64,000 nucleotides of DNA from Pollenia angustigena. Its lineage: Eukaryota; Arthropoda; Insecta; Diptera; Polleniidae. Within the stretch, counting starts at the first letter, position 1; every line of letters begins with the position of its first letter. The position numbers were made by a program, and so were the translations under genes. Below the pieces are notes generated by a model. The model saw only the letters and a list, made by a program, of their open reading frames with translations. It was not told where the DNA came from and made no database searches. This document shows, one piece after another, positions 11,300 to 23,020 of this stretch. The DNA is taken from the NCBI GenBank assembly GCA_930367215.1, contig OV884057.1:245298830-245362829 (forward strand). The letters are read 5' to 3'.

Positions 11300-12260
11300 G
11301 ACACGAAAAATGTTGTTCCAACTTTTCGTTGTTATCGGGCGGCTATTGTTGTAATTTGGGTGATTGTGGAGTAGCTATTGTTGAACTTTGTGGATATCGG
11401 GTGGCTATTGTTGTAACTTGGACATGGTTGTGGAGTATCTGTGGTGGTGCCTTTGTTATCACGAACCTGTTATTGTGGAACTTATATGGTGTTTGTTGTT
11501 TTGTACCGCGGTGACCCGCCTTGAAGTTACCTTTATGTTGACCCGCTACAACTATACCCCCGGCTGCTGGTTGTACCGGCTAGGTTAAGTACAATTAGCG
11601 TTTTACTGGAGCTTATTGGTCTTTTGAGTGGATGGTATCTTGAATTGTACATAACATAATCCTATTAACTAAGAACAATATCAGAGATTGTGAAATTTGA
11701 ATGGCAGGTCCAGTTAAAATGTAACAGTTCGAACTTAGGGAATAGTTTAGGGTAGCCCGACGGCATAAGTCGATTAACTTGGAAAACTATATTACTTGAA
11801 ATAATAATATCAAATATATTTTGAATTTGTTTTGTAATGAACATAAAAATGTTTTAATAGGAATTTGATGCGGCTGTAAGGGTAGGTATCGAGTGGTGAT
11901 GCGTAAAAGGGGTAGCCTATGTAATGTCAACGGTTACCATGGTTTAGGGGAGGGTATAATTAATCGTAGGCAATAACACCTTGTCCTACGTGGAAGAAAC
12001 GGCAGGTTATTAGTTTACACTGACACAAAAGTTGTATTGTGTTGTTGTCACTATTACGCCAACGTACCACCGCCCAGGCCCGACGAGCCATAGCCGTGCA
12101 TATTTGCCTAAGTTGTCAGTGTGGTAGTAATAGTGAAACTAACATGTCCATCGTTTAGTCAGTCTGGCCATCTGCCACCTGAGCAACACGGGGTACGGGT
12201 AAGAATAAGTTAAACCTTGGTGTGAAACGGGACCGCGATGAATTTGTTAAACAGTACAGT
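11300..12260. other. Unassigned insert within piggyBac-like element 2
   Basis: This segment is visibly richer in G than the surrounding DNA ('ggcggctattgttgtaattt' and similar 'gtggctattgttgtaactt' are repeated at the left; 'ggtttaggggagggtata' lies to the right). It also replaces the expected C-terminal transposase coding region. No conserved protein was recognised in any frame; the two overlapping plus-strand frames near 11329-11588 are composed of the short repeats. Inverted words 'cactattac' and 'gtaatagtg' occur at about 12049 and 12127. It may be an LTR or another element, but I could not find duplicated flanks. Confidence 0.4.
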
Positions 12261-12344
12261 AAAAAGAAAACTTTAATTCAGTATTAGTTTATTCACAAAA
12301 AAAAAATATTTTATGAAATTAATATATAAATTGTAATTTAATTA

Positions 12345-12990
12345 GAATGATATTTGGAAACTATCGCGGCCAACTATTTCTCTTCCACAGTCAATGTCAA
12401 AATCGTAGTGTATTCTGTTGTAGAATCGCATCGCATCTTTATGCCTCGTTTTATGGGTTTCATCGGGCTATATTGCTTCAAAGAAGACCTGCCTTTGAAT
12501 TTTGCCATAGCTTCATCAATTGACTGGTAAACGCTATCAGTTCGACACTTTCCTTTTTTATCGACAAGTTTCTTGTTCTTATTTTGGATACTACTATTGA
12601 TTATATTAATAGCAGTCGGCTATATTTATAAATAAGCTTCTAAGAAAAATTTTGAAGAAAATTTTCAGCTCTTTTGAACCTCTATCAATATTTACAAGAA
12701 TAACTGGCTGTTCGAAGCTTGGAATTGTTTTTCGAGGCAAAAAATTATTATCACTGCTATTCCATACCACTCCACTGTCGACTTGCATGCTCTCTTCCTC
12801 TGGGGAAATATTGTTTTGGACAACAGAGTTCTCTTCAGATGAGCTATCACTTTCACTTGAATAACATGGATCAAGAATGCTATCGCCATCGAAGTCACTG
12901 CCACGTTCGGAGTCGGTGTTTTCCAATAAACTTCGAATCTTTTCGTCATCAAATAACTTCTGACGCTTCCGTTTTGGAAAACATTCGCTA
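12345..12990 (-). pseudogene. piggyBac-type transposase, deleted and frameshifted
   Basis: The N-terminal part (about 12990-12615) reads '...KRKRQKLFDDEKIRSLL' and then a highly acidic Ser/Asp/Glu region, typical of the disordered start of piggyBac transposases. After a deletion of most of the middle, the frame resumes at about 12560 with 'SIDEAMAKFKGRSSLKQY' followed by 'SPMKPIKRGIKMRC', the strongly conserved piggyBac catalytic-domain block. A frameshift follows, then 'YDFDIDCGREIVGRDSF'. The C-terminal Cys-rich domain is missing. The family has DDE/D catalysis and cuts precisely at TTAA; this copy cannot be active. No ATG is visible for the N-terminal frame. Confidence 0.85.
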
Positions 12991-13430
12991 ATCAGAAAAA
13001 AATAAATTACTTATTGCGCGTTACTAGTGGGACAAATGTGTTCCAGTGAAAGTTACTGCTGGGATATATATGTCCCAGATAAGGTTTTTCCACTATATTT
13101 CATATGATTTTTGTGTTTCATAAGAGATAACTGTTTATTTATTATCATATTAACGAACCTCGACATTTAACAATGAATTATAAGCAAAATCGGGTGTAAA
13201 ACTAATAAAAACACAACTTTTTTCATCACTAAACTAGCAAGTGCCACAATCAACTGCAAACTAAAAGCTCATTTCAGTATAAATTTCAAGAATAAAATAT
13301 GTAAACAAAAGCATGGTTGAATAAAACTGTAGGGACAAAAATAAATATGAAAATATGTAAGCAATTGGATTTCAGTTTAGTAGGACTAATCAACGGGACA
13401 CATATGTCCCGTCAGTATTGAAAGGGTTAA

Positions 13431-14615
13431 ATAAAATTTGTTAAATATTATTTTTTCAAAGATCTATGGCGGGCAACAAATGCGATATTATAAATACAAG
13501 CGATATAACGCTACCCCTTTCTGCCGATACCATTCCAATACTCAATATACCGAAACGCCAATTAATTTTAAATTCAAGCTTAAACTTAACTTAGGATGAA
13601 CAGAGGCTTATTAATGCAACTAAGCAGAAATACCTTAAAACGCTTCAATATCTACATACATACAAAATTTAGCAATAAGAGAACATTACAATAGTGCAAA
13701 GCATTAAGGCTACGAATGAAAATAAATAGTTTTGAAAATACAAAGCAATAAAAACTGTTTGTTTAATTTTGACCCATGAATAAGCAGAGATATTGCTATG
13801 AATATGTGGAAGCATTTGTATATTTAAAAAATTAGAAAATAACAAAAAACAGCAGCTGGATTAAAACATTCGCTTCTTCGCGAAACTTAATATAAAGTTC
13901 AAATTTTTATTAGCAATTCAGCTAATATTCTTTGGTAATTTCTAAATCAGCATTTCTTATTTTTGATTATAAAGGTAACATGTCATTAAGTAACTTCGAA
14001 TTTAATTTTGCTAGACCTGTTTTAATACACCAAGGACTGAATATTTTAAAATTTACTCATATTTGGAAAGATCTTCGGAAAACAAAAATTAAAGCTGAAA
14101 TTCTGAAACCAAAGTTTATGGTCTGCACTAATTTTCCTTTTTATCTTTTGAAATTTGTTAAAATAGGATTAAAAATAGAATTAATAAACATTTTTTTAAA
14201 CACGAAGCACAGAGGGGCGGAACCCATCAAAAGTGGCGATTAATTCAAAAGATGATATTTAACTTTCACTACCATATTTGGTACCATATTAAAGTAGATA
14301 AAATTCTACATCACTAACTGCAAAAATAAAAGTTCTAAGTTGTTTACTTTATTTGCAGTGTGTGTTCAAAGTTCAATCATTTTTGTTATTTTTTGAAAAT
14401 TTTGATATTTCAAGTGATTATATTTTTTCTAATGGAACCTTCAACTTCAGGTATATAAGCATATAAAAAACTATTTTTTGATAAGATAAATGTTTTAGAA
14501 ATATTAAAAAAAAAAAAAAAAATCAAACTGCTCTAAAAATATGGTATTTTTGATATTTACATGGAGTTTCAACAACTTTGCGAATGAGTGCAGGAAAAAA
14601 TGCTTTTATGCACTT
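13431..14615. other. AT-rich stretch without supported gene
   Basis: There is one open frame of 103 codons (13932-14243, plus). Its composition is ordinary for AT-rich DNA, I recognise no motif, and it has no relative elsewhere in the window. Nothing else was seen except an A run at about 14505-14522. Confidence 0.4.
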
Positions 14616-14624
14616 AATATGTAT

Positions 14625-15503
14625 GGTGGGGTGTCACAAAGCCATAGGACATAAAGCCATATGGCGTCAAGTCCCATTCCATTGAGACATAAGGGCATAT
14701 GCCATTAAGTCTCAATATAATGGGACTTAACGCCATACATTTTTTCCGTAAAATGAGACATAAAGCCATATTTTTGATAATGATTGTATTTCACCCTATT
14801 TCATGTAGAAAATGCTTTGTTGTTTCATGTCGCCCTGTTTTATGTCAAATTGGCGGTATGAACTAAGTCCCCAATGAACTTTTCTCCTCTATGGTATAAA
14901 AAACCCGGTTTCGCTAACTAAAGCTTCTCTGCTTAGCAGGCCTTCGGCCGGTCGCATAGATTTTCTCCCCTATGGTATAACAAAATGGCGGTATGAACTA
15001 AGTCCCCAATGAATTAACTCCCCAAACCCAAAATGAACTAAGCCCCTAAATTTGGGGACGTCGTTCATATATGGAAAAAACCCGAAAAAGCTACGCTAAC
15101 AAGTGCTTCTCTGCATAGCAATGATTTTCTCCTCTATGGTATAACAAACACCAGCTTCGCTAACTAAAGCTTCTCTGCGTAAACGGCCTTCGTTCGGAAA
15201 CAAGAAGGATTTTAGAAGCTTTACTTAGCGAAATCGGTACTTGTTATACCATAAAGGAGAAAATTCTTGCGTCCGCCAAAAGACAGCGAAGCTTTAGTTA
15301 GCGAAGCAGGTCTTTGTTATACCATATAAGCATTTGTAACGCAACACATCAAATGGGACATAACACCATAATGGCTTTATGTCCCATTCCACTAAAATTG
15401 ATGTGAGACTTAAGGCCATATAAAAATTATGGCTTTATGTCCGTTTTGATTGAGACATAAAGCCATTATGGCTTTATGTCCTATGGCTTTGTGACACCCC
15501 ACC
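14625..15503. mobile_element. Mutator-like non-autonomous element, 879 bp, with 9-bp target duplication
   Basis: The ends are GGTGGGGTGTCACAAAGCC and its inverse, flanked by AATATGTAT at 14616-14624 and 15504-15512. Inside the TIRs, 'catatggc', 'gacataaagccata' and 'atggctttatgtcc' recur many times in both orientations. The core holds at least four copies of a 'tatggtataacaaa...gctaactaaagcttctc' module, some inverted. There is no open frame. The 9-bp duplication suggests a MULE. Confidence 0.85.
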
Positions 15504-15620
15504 AATATGTATATATATGAGATTTTAACTAATAAATCTCAAAATGCCTATTTGCGCATTTCTGCAATTTTTGAGTTATGAAGGTTTTTGTGAGAGAACT
15601 CCAGTTGCTAAAATCAATGG

Positions 15621-15826
15621 CAAGGCGAATTAACTACAGGTGGTGTCGAAATGGCATCTGAGTTTGACAGTTCGGGCTTATTTGTTTTGATTTGTTAGTG
15701 CTTTGCTAATAATGGTTGACATTTCGAGCTAATGGCACTAACAATGTAATGCAAAAACCCGTACGCTGTTTCTGTTGTTTTTGGATTGTTGTAGTTCCGA
15801 CACCACCTGTTGTTGAATTCGCCTTG
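15621..15826. mobile_element. MITE, 206 bp
   Basis: The left end 'caaggcgaattaactacagg' followed by 'tggtgtcg' matches the inverted right end 'cgacaccacctgttgttgaa' plus 'ttcgccttg' with few mismatches. Flanking words 'atcaatgg' (left) and 'atcaattgg' (right) look like a slightly decayed target duplication of 8-9 bp. It is non-coding. 'aattcgcc' words recur around 18350-18400. Confidence 0.7.
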
Positions 15827-16019
15827 ATCAATTGGAAAAAACAAACCAAAAAACAAGTTGTTTTTATTATCTTTTGTTGATTTTGTTGTTGTTATTGTAG
15901 CTAATGAGTAATGTTTATCAGAGGTGGGTGCGTGAGTAACTTTAAATCAAGCACACTCACAATAAAATAGTTTCACAAGGCATAGAATTTTTCACATATA
16001 ATCATGCTATAACCTTTAA

Positions 16020-17640
16020 CTGTTGAGGTTAAATATTGGGACATACCTTATGACGTCGTGGTAAATTTTACCCCTCTTAATTTTACTAAAAAATGCAGTA
16101 AAAAATATTTTTTTTATTATTATTTGTTTTTGAAAAATAAGCTACTACATTTTTAATTACAAAAAATAAAGAAACCAAAAATTATTTTTATTTGTTTAAA
16201 AAAAACAGGTACTTAACTTCACAAATCTTTTTTTTACTATAAAAAAAAAAAGATATATCAAAAACTTATCAAAAAAATATGAATTAAAAAAAAAGACAGA
16301 AACATAAAGGGCATTTTTTCACTGCCAAAGGTATATACTTAAAGATATAAAAGAGATCATGAAAAAAATATTAAGGTGTAAAAAATACAGGTCAACCTTT
16401 TTGGAGGTGTTTTACTCATCAAAATCTGCATCCCATACACATTGGCAAGAACAAGTTTCCAACTTTGGACGAAATATCTTGGTTAACTAACCAACTATTG
16501 TCTTAATTTGATACACACAGCTGGGTTATCAATACACAACCTCTCTACAAAAAAAGCCGGGACTGGAAAAGATTAAATTATATCCAAAGAACGGTAAAAG
16601 TTATAAAACTGCCCAAGCGGCAACAGCTTAAGTTTCCAAATTGGGAACAAATAGCTTGGCTACCAATATGCAACATCAGTCAAAAAGGAGGCGGGATTAG
16701 ATAAGTGGGCATGGCACAATATACATCTTAGTAATTGTAAGAGTAAAATTTTTCAAATTTGGTACAAAAAGAATGGTTAACAATAATAATAATAAATCTG
16801 TCAAAAAATGGTCGGAATTGGAGGAGAACATCTCTCAAAAGGTAGACCTTCAATACAAAGACCCCATAGATTTCTGTATAACTGCAGTATGGCAACAGTG
16901 ACAGTATTCAAACTTGGTACAAACAGCCTCCTAAACAATGCACGAGATTTGATAAAATGTACTTATTTTAATGAGACACTTAGTTAATATTGTATAATGT
17001 ATACAAAATAACGTTTTTGAAATTAATAATTTTTTTCAACTAGAAAACGGAAAAGTGGTACAAATAATTCCATGAAAATATCACGTTAATTTTGATGTGG
17101 GGTAAATTTCTTTCTACTAAATACTTACGCTAACGCTGACGTGATGGTATAATATTTTCAAAGAAAACATTACGTAAATGATGACGAGTGCTCACCTCGC
17201 CTCAGACTCTTCGGTATTTATAACGTCAATTGTACCATTGAAACTAGTTTCTGAATAAAAAAACAATTTGGCAAAATCCTCGACCGTCTTCCACTAGGTT
17301 TTGCAGGCACCTGAAAATGTAATTTTTAAAAGAAACGATCGACAATGTTAAACTCTAAAAAGAAAGAGTGGAGACTGAAAACAGACTCTTGTCGATTCGG
17401 TAGTATTAGTTGGAGAGAGATTAGTGAAAGTTAATCACGAACTAATTCAAGTGATTGACGGTAAAGTTTGTAACGCGATTACAGAAACAAAGTCCAGACA
17501 AAAGTGCTATATATGATGCGCCACAAGTAAAGAGTTCAACAATATTAATAAAATGATTTCAAAAGATGTTAATATGGATAACATGGAGTTTCTTAGAAAC
17601 TCCCGATAAAAAAATGGCAAACTATATGTGATGATGTAAA
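16020..17640. repeat. Degenerate about 100-bp modules (family C)
   Basis: Phrases such as 'aagtttccaaatttgggaac', 'caatacacaacctctct', 'aaaaagccgggactgg', 'ttggtacaaaaag' and 'gtcggaattggaggag' recur with drift at roughly 100-bp spacing. The same kind of module is seen at 24000-24351 and 26888-27100, where an insertion has split it. There is no coding potential. It is an old tandem-organised dispersed repeat. Confidence 0.5.
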
Positions 17641-17654
17641 CAAATTATTGCTGA

Positions 17655-18230
17655 TACAAAAAAACTCATTCAAAGGGAATTTAGAGAGTAAATTGGATTG
17701 CTTGTAGACCAACCAAAACCAGGTTTTGGAAACTCAAACGATGGCAATACTGCAAGGCGTTGTTTTAAGAATGCTGAAGTATCTGCAGAAATTACAAAAA
17801 TTGATCAGCGGTTGATAACAAATATGCATAGAATATTAATAGTTCTTTCCAGTGGCATTGAGGTCAATATCGAAAGATTTTCAAATTACGGTAATGCTAC
17901 TGCCAGGATATTTGTAAAAAATTATCCATGGCATTATATGCCTCCTACTCCACATTAATACTTTATTCACGGGCCAGAAATTATATCGCTTTCCCGATTG
18001 CCTATTCGCCAACTAGCTGAAGAATCTCAAGAAGCTAGACATAAGGACTTAAAAAGTTATAAGGAGCACCATAGAAGACGTGTTCAATAGATAGAATAAG
18101 TCTGATTCATTCATTTCAAGCATGCAAAATAGTTGTAAAAAGAAAATGTAGCAAATGTAAAAGTCTGCATTGGAGTTTATTCTTCCACACAGTGAAAAAG
18201 ATAATGATGACCCTGATGAAGACTGATTAT
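17655..18230 (+). pseudogene. Degraded mobile-element-associated protein (family not named)
   Basis: The frame reads '...LLVDQPKPGFGNSNDGNTA' then 'RRCFKNAEVSAEITKID', 'LSSGIEVNIERFSNY', 'ARIFVKNYPWHYMPPTPH', a stop, 'FIHGPEIISLSRLPIRQL' and 'AEESQEARHKDLKSYKEH'. From memory, this string of motifs ('DQPKPGFGxSNDGNTARRFF', 'YPWYxMPxSVHK', 'LPIGQLSEEAQEARNKD') is a repetitive protein found in many insect genomes, probably element-encoded. A downstream 'FIHFKHAK' and 'SALEFILPHSEKDNDDPDED' continue the homology through several stops. It is clearly dead. The function is not known to me. Confidence 0.55.
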
Positions 18231-18505
18231 GAAGTTAATAATGATTATGAAGTAAATTAAAATGTATTAATAAAGTGGCCTCACTACTACAACAATCCAA
18301 CAAAAGAAAAAAACAACAGGCATTTTGTTGCTAGAATTGTGACGACAAATGTCAAAATAAGCAAATTCGCCTTTATTTGAGTGTAAACAAAAAGCCAATT
18401 CGCCTAGTTTTGATTTCAAAGCACCGAAATTTGTCTATGTTTTTTCTGTCAAAACTGACAATTTTCTTAAAAAAAATTACACAAAATTCAATATGGCTTA
18501 TTAAC

Positions 18506-19240
18506 ATGAAAAGTGAAAGTTTTAATAAGCCAAGAAGTTCCGAAGAAATTAAGGAGCCTGCCAACAAACGCTCAAAACTGACTGATGTAGCAAAAAGGGT
18601 TAAATAACGATAACAGCCTCAACTGCGGATGAGTCACAACAATATGACCTGGTAACCTTCAGTGTAGGTCTAAGACGTTTCAAACGCATACCAATATTAA
18701 TTGTAGACTATCACGATGATGTGTTGGAATTTATTTATCGTTGTTTGGCTAGCAGACATTTGCCTTTAGAAAGTAAAACTTTCATCCAGATATGGTAATA
18801 TCACTAGAAATAGCCGAGTTAAGTATTGAGAATTGGACTATGCCGGCCTGTTATGCAAAGCATTTTAATCGTGTGGTGTGGGAAAAAAATTCTTGGTGAA
18901 ATCAAATGCCTTTTGGCAAGTATAATTTTAAAGTTGCCCACAAAGAAGATAAAATAAGAGTAGACTGTTGTTTGGAATTTTTCATATCAGAAGGTTATTG
19001 TCAAATTACAAAAGGAGGCCAAAAATTTCGAGCTACAAGTTGTAAATACCGACTCGGAAAAACCCCCTAATCTTAAAGAACTCTTAGCAGCTCAGGATGC
19101 TTACAATTATATATTGGATATAGACTTGGATTTATAAAGCACTTCTAACCCATTTTTGGGAATTAACACAGATGCCAACTGCTACATGCAGTTATGTGAC
19201 CCATTTTTAGAAATTTACAAAATTCCAACTGTTGTTAAGT
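18506..19240 (+). pseudogene. UPF0489 (C5orf22 homologue) gene, decayed copy
   Basis: Successive frames give 'FKRIPILIVDYHDDVLEFIY' followed by 'RCLASRHLPLESKTF', then 'HPDMVISLEIAELSIENWTM' and 'PACYAKHFNRVVW', 'MPFGKYNFKVAHKEDKIRVD', 'LQVVNTDSEKPPNLKELL' and 'AYNYILDIDLD' before a stop and 'STSNPFLGI'. The order and wording (HxDSHPD-like site, 'ELSIENW', 'YILDIDLDFF') are those of the UPF0489 family, a conserved animal protein of uncertain biochemical function. The ATG at 18506 starts MKSESFNKPRSSEEIKE. There are several frameshifts and stops, the 'HFDS' part of the site is deleted, and the C-terminal half is absent. No introns are evident, so it may be a retrocopy. Confidence 0.75.
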
Positions 19241-21240
19241 GACATATTTAATTTTGAAAGTGCCACTGAACCCAACAGTTGAAAGCTTTGAAGTGAATAT
19301 TCGAGTATTTAGAAGAAAAAAAAAGCTTTTAAAGGTTAAATTCCAGGACGTCAATCGCAAATTATTTGTTAGAAAACAAATTTGTATGTACTCGGCTTAT
19401 GAGCTCAACTTGGATCAGCTTTTTCATATTTAATTCATTTTTGTATATTTTATTGAAAAAAACTTCTTTGTATAAGAGACATAATTCATGACTGTTATCT
19501 TCAAATTTTTCTTGAAAACCATCATGTTCTATTTAATATTTGAAGCATAACTGGAAATTAAAAATAAAATTTACAAATTTCTCAGTTTTCGCATTTTGTT
19601 TTGGGTATTTTTACTATCTTCCGATCTAGCTGTTTGTACACTACAGGGTCTTTGATATAGTTACATATTTCTTTGGGTAGTTTGGAAGGGATTAAAGTTT
19701 TTTTCATCACATTTGTTCATGTTCTTATATTTTTTGAAAATGAAAGTAAATTGGAAATATAGATTTTATTAAAAAATACTTTTTTTCCAAAGTATACGAG
19801 TTTGCAATTGAAAACTTGTAAATACAAAATTGAGCAGATTTTGTTTCTAAATGAGATACGAAAGTACCCTCTTAAATCTGTTATACACTTCCTTTGGAAT
19901 GAATTTGATTCCGCATTTATTATTCTGATCGAATTGTATTTTAATTTTCAAATTAGAACCAGATTTTAAACATAACCAAACACGGAATTGATTCCATTTT
20001 CGATTCAATACAAATTTTGTTAAATTTTTTTTAATATAAACCACAACCATTTTAAAATAAAAAACACTGTGACCAGCTGGGCTAGTGAGCCCACCTCCTT
20101 ATTCCATCATGGAAGTAAATAATACTTTTCAAGTTTATGAAATTAAGTAAATAAAAAAAGTTTTTTTTAATGTTTATTTTCTGAATGTTTGTTTTCTGTT
20201 TATGAATATTTATAAATAAAATTAAATAATATTTTCTAATGTGACTTTTTTGAGTTAAATCTGTGGAGTTATGGATTTTTGAGAAAAAAGAAGGATCTTA
20301 TATTAAAATTTTCCTAATACATATATGTAAATACACATTATTTAAACGAAAAAAAAATATTTTTTCTAAAAGCACATAAAGTATGCTCTAATTTACAATT
20401 AAATTTATCGCTATTCATTCAAAAGTTGCAGCAAAAATAGTCAAATAGGAAAATTTTTTCCAGAATAGAAAAAAGCTCATAAAAGGTTACAAGAAAATTT
20501 TTTCTAAAAATTTTTTTTTTAAATGCTGGGTTTTTATGTATTTATTAATACCCATCAATAAAAAATAACAACATTTTAAAACTACGACTTCTATGAATTA
20601 TTCGCCACATTCTATACCATTCACCCCACTGTGCGAAGTCTCACACACTCTCTAACACTAAAAATTAAAAGGTTTCCTAAAATCCTTAAGAGCACTTTGC
20701 TTTAAAACTGCTTTTGAGAATAAAAAATTATTTAGATATTTTTTTTATAAAGATTTTTGTGTACACAGTTCACGTACATATGCATGTGTTTCTTGACCTT
20801 GAAACACATTTTCAGTTTCTTTTTTACTTTTGATATCTTAAAAATGTCTTTAAGCATGATTTAGTTGCTGACAAAAACAATAGCAAGCAACACAGACAAA
20901 TTTCTTAGATTATGATTAATGAAATATTTGGACGACTACAAGGTCGTTAAAACAAAAGGTCCTGCACAAATATATTATTTTATTTAAGAATTATCAAGAG
21001 AAGAAAATAACATAAATTTATCACGAAAGAAATACAAAAGTTAATTTAGTGTTTCGAAATTTTATATACCAAGATAATATTTTTAAGGAAATTTACCTCA
21101 ATTCTAAATCGATGATAGTACAGTTGAAACGTAGTTCTAACTCAGTGCAGATCCGAGGGTAAAACTCTGGTATTCAAAATTAATAAACTGGGTTTGGAGC
21201 CTGTCCCGACTGAATTGTTACTATTTGGTCCACTCTGAAT
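19241..21240. other. AT-rich stretch without supported gene
   Basis: Short open frames (for example 19239-19433 plus and 19847-20050 minus) show Lys/Phe/Ile-rich composition expected from AT-rich DNA. No motif is recognised. No inverted repeat with flanking duplication could be delimited. Confidence 0.45.
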
Positions 21241-21242
21241 TA

Positions 21243-22440
21243 CTCAGTTCTAGTTTAGGTCTAGTTCAGCAGTAGTTCAGTTTTAGTTCAGTTCTAGTTC
21301 AGTTCTAGTTCAGTTCTAGTTCAGTTCTAGTTCAGTTCTAGTTCAGTTCTAGTTCAGTTCTAGTTCAGTTCTAGTTCAGTTCTAGTTCAGTTCTAGTGCA
21401 GTTCTAATTCAGTTCTAGTTCAGTTCTAGTTCAGTTCAGTTCAGTTCAGGTTCAGTTCTAGTTCAGTTCTAGCTCAGTTCTTGTTTTGTTCTAGTTCAGT
21501 TTTAGTTCAGTTCTAGTTCAGCTCTAGTTCAGTTCTAGTTCAGTTCTTGTTCAGCTCTAGTTCAGTTCTAGTTCAGTTCTAGTTCAGTTCTAGTTCTAGC
21601 TCAGTTCTAGTACAGTCCTAGTTCAATTCTAGTTCAATTCTAGTTAAGTTCTAGTTCAGTTCTAGTTCAGTTCTAGTTCAGTTCTAGTTCAGTTCTAGTT
21701 CAGTTCTAGTTCAGTTCTAGTTCAGTTCTAGTTCCGTTCTTGTTCAGTTCTACTTCAGTTCAGTTCAGTTCTAGTTCAGTTCTATTTCATTTCTAGCTCA
21801 GTTGAAGTTCAGATCTAGATCAGTTCTAATTTAGTTCTTGTTCAGTTTAAGTTCAGTTTTAGTTCAGTTCTAGTTTTAGTTCCAGTTCAGTTCCAGTTCA
21901 GTTCAGTTCTAGTTCAGTCCTAGTTTAGTTCTAGCTCAGTTCTGCTTCAGTTCTAGCTCAGTTCTTGTTTTGTTCTAGTTCAGTTTTAGTTCAGTTCTAG
22001 TTCAGTTCAAGTTCAGCTCTAGTTCAGTTCTAGTTCAGTTCTTGTTCAGTTCTAGTTCAGTTCTAGTTCAGTTCTAGTTCAGTTCTAGTTCAGTTCTAGT
22101 TCAGTTCTAGTTCAGTTCTAGTTCAGATCTAGTTCAGTTCTAGTTCAGTTCTAGTTCAGTTCTAGTTCAGTTGTAGTTCAGTTCTAGTTCAGTTCTAGTT
22201 CAGTTCTATTTCAGTTCTAGTTCATTTCTAGTTCAGTTCTAGTTCAGTTCTAGTTCAGTTCTATTTCAGTTCTAGTTCAGTTCAAGTTCAATTCTTGTTC
22301 TCTTCTAGTTCAGTTCTAGTTCAGTTCTAGTTAAGTTGTAGTACAGTTCTCGTTCAGTTTTAGTTCAGCTCTAGTTCAGTTATAGTTCAGTTTTAGTTTA
22401 GTTCTAGTTCAGTTCTAGTTCAGTTCCAGCTCAGTTCTAA
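21243..22440. repeat. 11-bp minisatellite, about 1.2 kb
   Basis: The unit is AGTTCTAGTTC (phase arbitrary), repeated roughly 100 times. Most units are perfect. Variants include 'cttgttc', 'ctagctc', 'caagttc' and a few 5- or 6-base short steps ('agttcagttcagttc') that shift phase. The most homogeneous blocks lie near 21300-21390, 21650-21730 and 22040-22200, while the edges are more degenerate, as expected for an expanding array. No open frame crosses it because each CTAG or TTAG places stops. Confidence 0.95.
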
Positions 22441-22978
22441 TTTAATTTAAATTTAACTCCAGTATGAGTATGTCCATGTGCACAATTTTACTCATAAAAT
22501 AATGGTTTCTAAAATATAACTGAAATTATTGCACGACTTATATATTACAAATCGGTTTGAAAAAAAGTACCTTGTAATAATTCACCTAGTGTTTGCTTCC
22601 TCAGTGCAAACAAAAAACTTTATTAAATTCAATTATAAAATTTCTGAACATCATTGTTCTGCACTTACAAGTCATCTTGCTAGTTGTCCCCTAGAAATTT
22701 TCATTTTTATGATCAAAAGGGCTTTTGAGACTTTTGAAAGTTTATTTTGAATTATATTTCATTTATTTATTTTATTTCCAAATGTAATATAAATCATTTT
22801 AAATTAAATTTTATTCACTTCCTTACTTGCAGCTTATAGAGCACATACACATATGTAGATTTTCTTACAGTTGTGTTTATATTTATTTATTGTTGTTTTC
22901 CTTTTTTGTTTTTTTGTTTTGTAGACATTAAAGACAACCACCTTGCATTTACTTTGCAGTTTTGTGTATAGTAACTTC

Positions 22979-22981
<3 letters not shown>

Positions 22982-23011
<30 letters not shown>

Positions 23012-23020
23012 TGTATGTAT
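22982..23020. repeat. ATGT tetranucleotide microsatellite
   Basis: About nine perfect copies of TATG are followed by 'gatatg'. Shorter 'atatgtatg' runs recur at 23160-23250 and 23640-23670. Confidence 0.95.

Larger units (their letters stand above)
11190..13426 (-). mobile_element. piggyBac-like element 2, flanked by TTAA
   Basis: The ends are CCCTTTCAATACGG and, inverted, CAGTATTGAAAGGG, bordered by TTAA (11186-11189, 13427-13430). Near the right end are palindromic subterminal motifs such as 'gggacacatatgtccc' and 'tgggatatatatgtccca'. It encodes a broken piggyBac transposase on the minus strand (12345-12990). The 11.3-12.25 kb portion is less AT-rich than its surroundings and seems foreign to the element. 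Confidence 0.85.

Noticed and set aside
11329..11588. Two overlapping Cys/Trp-rich open frames.
   Set aside because: They are produced by short internal repeats ('gtggctattgttgtaactt'); overlapping frames with unusual composition and no motif.
13932..14243. 103-codon open frame.
   Set aside because: AT-driven composition (Lys, Ile, Phe, Leu), no motif, no relative and no supporting context.
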